Below, piece by piece: positions 25,901 to 32,900 of a DNA stretch of 64,000 nucleotides; positions within the stretch are counted from its first letter, which is position 1, and every line of letters starts with the position of its first letter. Location of the stretch: positions 3,025 through 67,024 of the forward strand of contig CAYOWK010000020.1 of the NCBI GenBank assembly GCA_964407665.1, written 5' to 3'. This DNA comes from CAYOWK01 sp964407665. Lineage in GTDB: Bacteria; Pseudomonadota; Alphaproteobacteria; Caulobacterales; Hyphomonadaceae. A model generated the notes under the pieces. It ran no database searches, was not told the DNA's origin, and saw only the letters and a list, made by a program, of their open reading frames with translations. Position numbers and translations under genes: made by a program.

Positions 25901-25925
25901 GTCCTTCGACAGGCTCAGGATGAGG
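25901..25925. repeat. Short CTTCGA/CTCAGGATGAGG element without hairpin, copy 2
   Basis: The sequence GTCCTTCGACAGGCTCAGGA followed by TGAGG joins the two conserved flanks of the REP-like element with only a few bases between them. The flanks themselves (CCT and AGG) can pair weakly. Confidence 0.5.
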
Positions 25926-26083
25926 TGCGAGGATCCAGACTTCGGAAATCACGTTTGAGGTCAGTCTGTTAAGCTTGGAGTCCCGCATTCGCGGAAACAC
26001 GGACTCTTAAGTGTCCGTTTTCAGGGAAGGCGGCCCGAGGTGTTGAACCCGGGCGAGACGCGTCCCGCAGCTGCCGGGCCTCA

Positions 26084-26124
26084 AACAAAAAAGAAAACGC
26101 CGCCCGGAGCAATCCGGGCGGCGT
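26084..26124 (-). terminator. Rho-independent terminator of the DUF6152 gene
   Basis: A perfect 12-bp stem (26097-26108 with 26113-26124, loop GCAA on the plus strand) is followed on the minus strand by a long T-rich run, seen as the A-rich stretch 26084-26097 on the plus strand. It starts 32 bp after the stop. Confidence 0.9.
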
Positions 26125-26155
26125 CCTCAATTCAGCAATCAGGCTTGAGCCAGAC

Positions 26156-26689
26156 CTACGCCGGAGCGGTGGGCTTGCACTCTGCGCCCTGGCCGCCCTC
26201 GGTGGCGTCAGAGCCATCCTTCGGAGCGCCCGTGCCCGACGAACCCACGAACAGTTTGCAACCGTTCGGGAAGGTGATGTCGCGACCGTTGGCCTTGCAG
26301 GTCGCTTTTTTCGACTTGGAGTGCATCTCGCAAAGGGCGTCCTTGGACTGGTAGCCGCGAACGACCACTTCCGTGCCGACTTTCAGCGAGTTCTTGTTGA
26401 TGCCGGTCCGCAGCAGCGTGTTCGGCGTACCGCCTTCGATCGCCCAGAAGGTTTCAGTACCCTTCTTGGCGACACCTTTGATGTCGGTGTCCGGAACCTG
26501 GATGTGGATCCAGGTGTGCGGGTTGGTCCACTCGATGAGCGTGACCTTGCCCTTCAGCAGAACCGGCGCGTTGGCGTCGAACTCGGCGGCGAAGGCGTGG
26601 TGGGCGTAGCTTACGCCAGCGCCAACACCGGCGGCGCCGAGGGCGGCGACGGCAGCAGCGACGAGCGCGAACCGCTTGTTGATCTTCAT
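26156..26689 (-). CDS. Secreted DUF6152-family protein
   Basis: A 177-residue protein with a classical signal peptide (about 1-30, ending near SYAHH). The family pattern is clear: HHAFAAEFDANAPVLLKGKV, then EWTNPHTWIHIQV, GTPNTLLRTGINKNSLKVG and an FVGSS near the C-terminus. DUF6152 proteins are small predicted beta-barrel/OB-like periplasmic proteins of unknown function, often near PQQ/cytochrome dehydrogenases and secreted proteins like the next gene. Four cysteines in the C-terminal part may form disulfides. The start at 26689 has a strong caggagga site. Confidence 0.88.
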   Translation of the reverse strand: MKINKRFALVAAAVAALGAAGVGAGVSYAHHAFAAEFDANAPVLLKGKVTLIEWTNPHTWIHIQVPDTDIKGVAKKGTETFWAIEGGTPNTLLRTGINKNSLKVGTEVVVRGYQSKDALCEMHSKSKKATCKANGRDITFPNGCKLFVGSSGTGAPKDGSDATEGGQGAECKPTAPA

Positions 26690-26937
26690 AGTTTCCTCCT
26701 GCACCCGGCCGCTAACGCAGAGTTGCGGCCGGTATCCAAAAACGATCCGCCTGGTACGTCTGGCAACTTTGCCCCGGCCCAAGCCCCTTCAACCAGTTCC
26801 TGTCGACCTTTGAGCCATAATTTGGATCAGGGCGACTCTCAATACTTGAACTGTGCACGACCCTGTCTGAACGGGACCTGTACGGTTCACTTGTCCTTGA
26901 ACGAAGCTGGTTTCTCCAATCCGTCGATCAAACTGCA

Positions 26938-26965
26938 GCAGCCGGCGCCACAGGACGCCGGCTGC
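26938..26965 (-). terminator. Hairpin terminator candidate after the secreted WEGDT-type lipoprotein gene
   Basis: GCAGCCGGCG (26938-26947) pairs exactly with 26956-26965. It lies 10 bp after the minus-strand stop. There is no strong T-run on the minus strand, so it is weaker than the other terminators. The rest of the 285-bp gap up to the DUF6152 gene holds that gene's own upstream region in reverse and nothing else that I can support. Confidence 0.5.
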
Positions 26966-26974
26966 TTTCAGGTC

Positions 26975-27952
26975 CTACTTCGGTGCGGGCGGCGTCCAGG
27001 CCTTGATAGAGTCCGGCTTCTCGCCGCGCTCCTCGGCTTCCTTGCGGGCGCGCTCGAGCGCGGGGCCTTCCAGCGGGTTCTTGCGGAGGTGACCGTACAT
27101 CATCTCCTCGACGAACTCGACGCACTTGAACTGCTGGAGTTGCGCGTCTTCGCCTACGCCCTTGTAAAGGTTGAAGGCGATCTTCCAGGGGCGGGTGTAG
27201 GTTTCCGGGTCCTCGATGGTCGCTTCGTAGCGCATCGTGTTCTCGCCCGTGCGGGTCCAGCGCTCGGTGACCTTGGTGGTCGTGCCGTGGTGGTTGCCAG
27301 CGCGGTCAAGCCAAGTGTCGGAGAGAAGGCCGGTGACTTCGACGACGAACGTGTCGCCTTCCCACTTGCCGTAGGACTGGCCCATCCACGAGTCGACGGG
27401 GGCTTCACCCGGATCCTCGAGGTACACGTTGCGGACGGCTCCCGCGTACTCGTACGCGAAGAACACGGCGCTGTCAGACTGGAAGATCTGGAACGGCATG
27501 TTCATGTAGTTGGCGCGCGGGATACCCGGCAGATAGCATTTCACTTCCGGATCGCGATTGATCCAGTCGGCCCTGTTCTCGTCGCGCAGGGCTTTGGCCT
27601 CGGCGGTGTAGGGGATTTCCCCGCCGATCTTGCCATCCTGGGTCAGCACGATGCCGACGCCAGCCGGCACTGCGCCGACGGCGCCCAGAGCCACGACCGA
27701 TGCGGCCGGAACCGGACCGTAGGGGCCTGCACGCATCTGCAGGGCCGACGAGGCCGGATGTGCTTCGATGTTGAAATTGGCGGTGTTCATCACCTTCCAC
27801 ACGCCGTTCAGGTCGGGCTTGTCGGTGCCCGGAAGGCGCGGAGCAACCCATGCAGTCGAGGCCGCTGAGGCGCCGCCAGTGGCGGGCGTCCCGGCCGTCT
27901 GACAACCGCCAAGAGCGATCGCCACCGCAATAGCGGATACAATGTACTTCAT
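26975..27952 (-). CDS. Secreted lipoprotein of an unnamed family (PDLNGVW/CYLPGIPR/WEGDT type)
   Basis: A 325-residue lipoprotein with signal and lipobox (MKYIVSAIAVAIALGGC, Cys17). It carries the strings of a widespread uncharacterised periplasmic family: KPDLNGVWKV, DPEVKCYLPGIPR, MPFQIFQS, DSWMGQSYGKWEGDTFVVEV, TWLDRAGNHH and FKCVEFVEEMMYG. Two conserved cysteines could pair. The family is frequent in genomes that also carry DUF6152 proteins and PQQ-type dehydrogenases, and here it lies directly upstream of a DUF6152 gene on the same strand. The catalytic role, if any, is unknown. The start at 27952 has a gaggagat site. Confidence 0.85.
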   Translation of the reverse strand: MKYIVSAIAVAIALGGCQTAGTPATGGASAASTAWVAPRLPGTDKPDLNGVWKVMNTANFNIEAHPASSALQMRAGPYGPVPAASVVALGAVGAVPAGVGIVLTQDGKIGGEIPYTAEAKALRDENRADWINRDPEVKCYLPGIPRANYMNMPFQIFQSDSAVFFAYEYAGAVRNVYLEDPGEAPVDSWMGQSYGKWEGDTFVVEVTGLLSDTWLDRAGNHHGTTTKVTERWTRTGENTMRYEATIEDPETYTRPWKIAFNLYKGVGEDAQLQQFKCVEFVEEMMYGHLRKNPLEGPALERARKEAEERGEKPDSIKAWTPPAPK

Positions 27953-28084
27953 ATCTCCTCCCCGTACGCCCATATGCAGATGGCGTGCTCGATGGTGTCC
28001 AACGCAGCCGTCGCCGGTTTCCGTTGCTGATGACGGAATATCCAGCGGGGCCGCAGCCGGGCTCGGGCGCGAACATAGCTAGGA

Positions 28085-30610
28085 TCAGCCCGAGCGCAAG
28101 ACAGTGGCAGGGCGTTGGGTCAACGTCCGCCATCCCACGAGAGCGCCGCCGCCTGCCGATGCCGCAACTGCGATAAGGGCGACCACAGCGATCGGCGCGG
28201 GGTCGAAGCGCCACTGCGCCTCGAACACATAGACCACCACCGGCCAGGCGGCGGCGATGCCCATTCCACACCCCGCCAACACCGCGGCAAGCCCTGCGAG
28301 ACCGAACTCGGCGGCATAAAGCATGAGAATGCGGGCGCGCTCGGCGCCGAACACTTTCAGGAGCGCCGTCTCCGTCCGCCGCCGCCGTATTGCGGCTGCG
28401 AAGGCGCCGAACAGGACGAGCACTCCGGCCGATGTGACCACCCCCGCCAGCAGAGACACGATCAACGTGATTTGATCGAGAAGATCGGCTGCCGTCTCCA
28501 GCGTCCGCCTCAACTGGAAGGAAAGCACGCCCGGCCAGCGGTCTGACACGGCGCGAACGAGGGCGTCTTCCTTGTCTGGCGCGATGCGGACGATGGCCGT
28601 CGAGAAGGGTTTTGCCGCCTCCAGCGTCCCAGGCGACAGGACGAACGCCATGTTGGCGCCAAACCCGCCCCAGTCGACCCGGCGGATCGAGGCGACGCTG
28701 GCTTCCAGCTCGCGGCCGAAGATGCGGAAGCCGATGGTGTCGCCAACCGTCAGGCCTAGCCCCTTGGCCGCCCCCTCCTCGACCGACACCAGCAGCGGAC
28801 CGCTATAGTCGGCTGGCCACCATGTCCCGGACCGCAGGTCGGATTCGGGCGGCTCTCCAGCCACCACCGTCATGCCGGTTTCGCCGCGCACCACCCAGCG
28901 TTCCTCCGGGGACACGTCCTCCTCGCGCAGCGGCACGCCCTTCAGCGAGATCACACGACCCAGAATGAACGGCGCCCGCCGGTACTCGTCGAGATCGTTC
29001 ACGGCCACGCCCTGCTGGGCCATCAGCGCGTCGAACGCCTCGGCCTCCTCTCCGCCGGGTATCTGGCGGAAGATCACGGCTGGAGCATTCGCAGGCGCGG
29101 TGTCGCGGACCTGCCCGATCAGGTTGGTCTCGACCACCGAGACAAGCGTCAGCAGCGCAAGACCCAGCCCAAGCGCCGGCGCCACGATGGGTGCGAGCGA
29201 GCCTGGGCCTCCGAGGCTCGACAGCACGATCCGCCCATAGCCGCGGGCGCCGCGCGCCGCGGCCCTCGCCGCCCGCCGGACAAGGCTGGCTGCGCCCAAC
29301 AGGACCAGGTGGGCGAAGGCTGCGCCGACAAGCAGGCCAAGCGTCACGATGGGCCGTGCAGAGCCCAGCATGGCGATGCCAATGAGCGCTATCGCAGCGA
29401 TACCGGCCGCAATCAGCTCGGGTACGGGCCGGAGATGCGAGGCCCCTTCCCCGGCGCGGCGGAACAGGGCTGCAGGCGGGGTCATGCGGGCGCGTCCCAG
29501 CGCGGGGGCCGCGAAGACCACGGCCGCCAGCAGCGCGAGAACGAATGCGGTCACGAGCGGGGCCAGATAGACCCCGGTCTGTGCGGGCAAGGGGATCTGG
29601 TCGCCCGCGACAGCCGTGAGAAGGAAGGGGGTTGCTGCTCCTGCGGCCGTTCCCACGAATGCGCCAAGCGCCGCCAGACCTGCCAGCTGCACCGCATAGG
29701 CTGCGCGGATTGTGCCTCCATCGGCGCCGAGCGCCTTGAGAGCTGCGATGGATTCAATGCGCGTTTCGAGAAACGCTGCTGTCGCCTGGCTGACGCCGAC
29801 GCCTCCGGCCACCAGCGCTGCGATACCGACCACGGACATGAAGGTGTTGAGCATGTCGAGCAGGTCGCGCAGACCGTCGACCGCATCGTCCGGCCCGCGA
29901 TAGCGCATACCCGCTTCGCCCCAGGCCGCGTCTGCATCCGCCTCGAGCGTGGCGGTATCTGCGCCCGGCGCCAGCAGAAGACGGTAGCTCGCACGGAACA
30001 GCCGCCCGGCCGCCAGATCGCCGCCTTCCCGCATCGCGTCGAGCGACAGGAGCGCGCTGGGCTGGAAGGCGCCGGGCTTGCCGATGCGGTCGGGCTCGCC
30101 CACCAGCACGGCGCGGACTTCAACGGGACGCCCGCCGAGATCAATGGTCTCGCCCACCTGAGCCTGCAGGTTGTCCAGCAGGGTCTGGCTGACCGCCGCG
30201 CCCCAGATGCCGTCGCGCTGCGCGAGAGCCTCGGACAGCGGCAAGGCGGGCGAAAGGGTGGGCTCTCCGATCAGCGGGAATGCGCCATCGACACCCCGCA
30301 CATCGGTCTGGCGGACGGCGTCGCCCTTGCGCGCCATCATGTCGGTGGAGACGGTCTGCGAGAGCGTCCCGCGCTCCGTCATCCAGGCCAGCTCTGCAGG
30401 CGTCGCCTCGCGCTGCGAGAGGGTGAGCATCGCGTCGCCGCCCAGCAGACGCCGCGACTGCAGGTCGAGGCCCTGGCTGAATGTCTGGGTCACGGACCCC
30501 GACGCTGCGATGGCCCACGCGCCGAGCGCCAGACAGGCGAGGTAGATCCAGAAGCCGCCAACACCGCCAGCCAGCTCCCTCCGCGCAATGCGGAGCCAGG
30601 GAGCCATCAT
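28085..30610 (-). CDS. ABC transporter permease with two FtsX domains (YbbP-like)
   Basis: An 841-residue membrane protein. One N-terminal helix (about 20-40) precedes a large periplasmic domain. A first FtsX-type bundle follows at about 245-370, two central helices, a second periplasmic domain (about 475-700), and a second FtsX bundle at about 705-830. This is the YbbP layout. It overlaps the upstream ATPase gene by 4 bp (ATGA), so the two form one exporter. The family moves lipids or lipoproteins, or releases proteins from the membrane. A link to lysophospholipid handling is suggested by the divergent esterase gene. Confidence 0.9.
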   Translation of the reverse strand: MMAPWLRIARRELAGGVGGFWIYLACLALGAWAIAASGSVTQTFSQGLDLQSRRLLGGDAMLTLSQREATPAELAWMTERGTLSQTVSTDMMARKGDAVRQTDVRGVDGAFPLIGEPTLSPALPLSEALAQRDGIWGAAVSQTLLDNLQAQVGETIDLGGRPVEVRAVLVGEPDRIGKPGAFQPSALLSLDAMREGGDLAAGRLFRASYRLLLAPGADTATLEADADAAWGEAGMRYRGPDDAVDGLRDLLDMLNTFMSVVGIAALVAGGVGVSQATAAFLETRIESIAALKALGADGGTIRAAYAVQLAGLAALGAFVGTAAGAATPFLLTAVAGDQIPLPAQTGVYLAPLVTAFVLALLAAVVFAAPALGRARMTPPAALFRRAGEGASHLRPVPELIAAGIAAIALIGIAMLGSARPIVTLGLLVGAAFAHLVLLGAASLVRRAARAAARGARGYGRIVLSSLGGPGSLAPIVAPALGLGLALLTLVSVVETNLIGQVRDTAPANAPAVIFRQIPGGEEAEAFDALMAQQGVAVNDLDEYRRAPFILGRVISLKGVPLREEDVSPEERWVVRGETGMTVVAGEPPESDLRSGTWWPADYSGPLLVSVEEGAAKGLGLTVGDTIGFRIFGRELEASVASIRRVDWGGFGANMAFVLSPGTLEAAKPFSTAIVRIAPDKEDALVRAVSDRWPGVLSFQLRRTLETAADLLDQITLIVSLLAGVVTSAGVLVLFGAFAAAIRRRRTETALLKVFGAERARILMLYAAEFGLAGLAAVLAGCGMGIAAAWPVVVYVFEAQWRFDPAPIAVVALIAVAASAGGGALVGWRTLTQRPATVLRSG

Positions 30611-31278
30611 ACGATTCTCCCGTCGCTCATCTCGACGATACGGTCGGCGCGTGCGGCCAGCTGGGAGTCGTGCGTCACGACCACCAGCGTCGCGCCCCGA
30701 TCGCGGGCGAGCGCGAACAGCATGTCGGCGACGATGGCGCCCGACTCGCGATCGAGGTTGCCGGTCGGCTCGTCGGCGAACACGACCTGCGGGTTGCAGG
30801 CGAGCGCCCGTGCCACCGCCACCCTCTGGCGCTCGCCGCCCGACAGCTGGCCAGGATAGTGATCCATCCGCCCGCCAAGCCCGACGGCCTCAAGGGCTGC
30901 TTTCGCGGCAGCGTCCACGTTGGCGATCCCGGCAATCTCCAGCGGCGTGCGGACATTGTCGAAGGCGGTCATGGTGTTGAGCAGGTGGAAGGACTGGAAG
31001 ACGAGACTGACCTTGCCGCGCCGGATACGCGCCAGCTGGTCTTCGCTCTTTCCGGCCAGGCTGGTTCCCAGCAGGATGGCTTCGCCCGAGGTCGCCTGCT
31101 CGATGCCGGAAGCAACCGAAATCAGCGACGACTTGCCGGAGCCGGACGGCCCCACAACCGCGACGCTTTCACCGGGATTGGCGTAGAAGGTGACGCCCTT
31201 GAGGATATCCACCGGGCCGGACAGGGCCGGCAGGGTGAGGCGCACGTCTTTCAACTCGAGAGCAGGCGTCAAATCCAA
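30607..31278 (-). CDS. ABC transporter ATP-binding protein (YbbA/LolD-like)
   Basis: About 223 residues with Walker A GPSGSGKSS, the signature LSGGERQRV, Walker B VVFADEPTGNLD and the H-loop VTHDSQ, all typical of the MacB/LolD-type ATPases that drive FtsX permeases. The start is uncertain. No ATG lies in a sensible place, and the two close TTG codons at 31278 and 31272 precede the first conserved strand (LELKDVRL). A longer open frame to 31527 would overlap the divergent esterase gene. It overlaps the permease by 4 bp. Confidence 0.88.
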   Translation of the reverse strand: MDLTPALELKDVRLTLPALSGPVDILKGVTFYANPGESVAVVGPSGSGKSSLISVASGIEQATSGEAILLGTSLAGKSEDQLARIRRGKVSLVFQSFHLLNTMTAFDNVRTPLEIAGIANVDAAAKAALEAVGLGGRMDHYPGQLSGGERQRVAVARALACNPQVVFADEPTGNLDRESGAIVADMLFALARDRGATLVVVTHDSQLAARADRIVEMSDGRIV

Positions 31279-31453
31279 GAATCCCGGGAGACTGATTGCC
31301 GGACGGCGGGTGACGTTTCCATATGCGGTGGCTGCTGTCGATGCAGGTTGCGGGTCGACGGCGGCGCCAATCAACCTTACGTCTGCGAGTGCGCGCCGGA
31401 CCACAGGACGGCGAGCAGGCCTGCACCGGGATAACAAATGGAGAAGCGTCCGC

Positions 31454-32158
31454 TTGACCGTCCAGCACCTCGCGCTCGCAGCGCTTGCTCTCGCTTTCGT
31501 GACAGGCTGCGGCCCTGCCCAGTCCAATCAGGCCGCCGTTGAGGACGTGACCACCGTGATCGAGGAAGAACCGGCGCCCGTCGTCGTCATGCTGGGCGAC
31601 AGTCTGACCGCCGGCTTCAACCTGCCGCCGGAAGCCGCCCTCCCCGATGCGCTGTCGCGGGCGCTGGCGGACAAGGGCGTGGCGGCCCAGCTGGTCAATG
31701 CCGGGGTTTCGGGCGACACGACGGCGGACGGTCTCAACCGCTACGATTTCAGCGTCACCGGCAGCGGGGCCAGCATGCTGGTGCTGGCGCTGGGGGCGAA
31801 TGATTTTCTCAACGGCTTCCCGCCGGAGGTTCCAAGGGAGAACCTCGCCGCCATCCTGACCAAGGCGCGCGACGCCGGCCTGCCCGTGGCGCTGGTCGGG
31901 GTGACAGTTCCCGAGGGCGCGGCGATTTCGGATGATCGCGAGGCCGCCTACGCCGCCATTTATCCGGAACTGGCCGCGGAATTCGGCGTGCCGGTGTTTC
32001 CCGACATGCTGGGCGCGATTGCGGGACAGCCGCAGTTCCTGATGCAGGATGGTGTTCACCCGACTGCCGCCGGGGTCGAGAAGGTGGCTCAGCCGCTCGC
32101 GGAGTTTCTGGCGCCGCTGATCACGGATCTGGAAGTCGAGACGCCCGAGGGTTTGTAG
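31454..32158 (+). CDS. tesA: SGNH-family esterase/lysophospholipase (TesA-like) lipoprotein
   Basis: About 234 residues from a TTG at 31454 with a ggagaag site 7 bases upstream. This start gives a clean lipoprotein signal (Cys19). The four SGNH blocks are present: GDSLTAGFNL (catalytic Ser), NAGVSGDTT (Gly), LGANDFLNG (Asn) and DGVHPTAAG (Asp/His). TesA-type enzymes hydrolyse thioesters, lysophospholipids and aryl esters in the periplasm. Divergence from a YbbA/YbbP-type exporter is the standard arrangement in many proteobacteria, so they probably share a substrate class. The 3' end overlaps the convergent gene by 70 bp. Confidence 0.88.
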   Translation: MTVQHLALAALALAFVTGCGPAQSNQAAVEDVTTVIEEEPAPVVVMLGDSLTAGFNLPPEAALPDALSRALADKGVAAQLVNAGVSGDTTADGLNRYDFSVTGSGASMLVLALGANDFLNGFPPEVPRENLAAILTKARDAGLPVALVGVTVPEGAAISDDREAAYAAIYPELAAEFGVPVFPDMLGAIAGQPQFLMQDGVHPTAAGVEKVAQPLAEFLAPLITDLEVETPEGL

Positions 32159-32754
32159 GGCCTGCCCTGGCGGTCCGGACGCAGGTCTGCCAGCTCGCTT
32201 GCCGGAAGCAAGAACCGGCGCTGTCCGGGGTTCAGAACCGCCGGACGCAGGAAGCGCGGCTCGTCAAAGCCCATGGCGTGAACGACCGTCGAGAAGAACG
32301 AGTTCGAGTTCCGGCCGAACCCCATGAACGGATAGGGCAGCCCTGCGCCGCCCTCGGGTCCCTCGCTGAGGGCGTTGACCCGGCGGAGCGCGGCGAGCGC
32401 AGGCTCCAGCGCCTCCTCTACGTCTCTCGCTGACAGCCCGTCGGCCATCACAGTTGCGCAGCCTGAGGCGAGGGCGCCCGAAAGGTCCCTGCTGCGCGGC
32501 TCGCAGCCATGCATGGGCATGAAGGTGCGCGGATGGCTGCGGGTGTCATAGCCGCGCAGACGGTCGGACGGGAGATAACCGATGGGCTTGTGCCGCCAGA
32601 CCCCGGAAGCGTGGTCAAGCCAGCTGGCCAGCCCGTTGATCTGGCGGACGGCCTGCCCGGACGGATCGGCGACGGTGATCATCCGGTGCGCCGCGACCGC
32701 GCTCCGGCGAGGGATGCGCAGTTCGGTCGCAGCGATGATCCAGCCTCTGCTCAT
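32089..32754 (-). CDS. Uncharacterised protein
   Basis: About 221 residues from the ATG at 32754 (MSRGWIIAATEL), or 260 if the in-frame ATG at 32871 is used. There is no obvious signal peptide. Segments such as LSARDVEEALEPALAALRRV and YPFMGFGRNSNSFFSTVVHA look like real protein. The second, a 'GxNSNSFxxT' type string, is reminiscent of papain-like or NlpC-like effector families, but I cannot assign one. The C-terminus overlaps the convergent tesA-like gene by 70 bp, and its last about 20 residues lie entirely inside it. Real coding is likely but unproven. Confidence 0.55.
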   Translation of the reverse strand: MSRGWIIAATELRIPRRSAVAAHRMITVADPSGQAVRQINGLASWLDHASGVWRHKPIGYLPSDRLRGYDTRSHPRTFMPMHGCEPRSRDLSGALASGCATVMADGLSARDVEEALEPALAALRRVNALSEGPEGGAGLPYPFMGFGRNSNSFFSTVVHAMGFDEPRFLRPAVLNPGQRRFLLPASELADLRPDRQGRPYKPSGVSTSRSVISGARNSASG

Positions 32755-32900
32755 GGGTCCATAGATGGCGCGTCTTCGGCCCGGCGCAAATCCCCGCGAC
32801 ACAGAAGCCGCCGCCCTTCCCCTCGGCAGGCCAATGTTGCAGGTTGCACGCAGAACGGCGCCGTCGGTCATGAGCGCTCGGGGTCAGACGGAGGAATACC

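Larger units (their letters stand above)
25140..26155. other. 1-kb non-coding region between convergent genes
   Basis: No convincing gene lies here. In order it holds the plus-strand terminator (25167-25196), copy A of the long hairpin-bearing repeat (25259-25796) with extra palindromes inside it, two short CTTCGA/CTCAGG elements, about 130 bp with no recognisable feature, and the minus-strand terminator of the DUF6152 gene (26084-26124). Open frames across it on either strand lack ribosome binding sites and cross the hairpins. Confidence 0.8.

Noticed and set aside
25608..26000. A 130-codon minus-strand frame in the gap with repeat copy A
   Set aside because: It crosses a conserved repeat block and hairpins, and the corresponding stretch in copy B contains stops in the same frame. 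No ribosome binding site.
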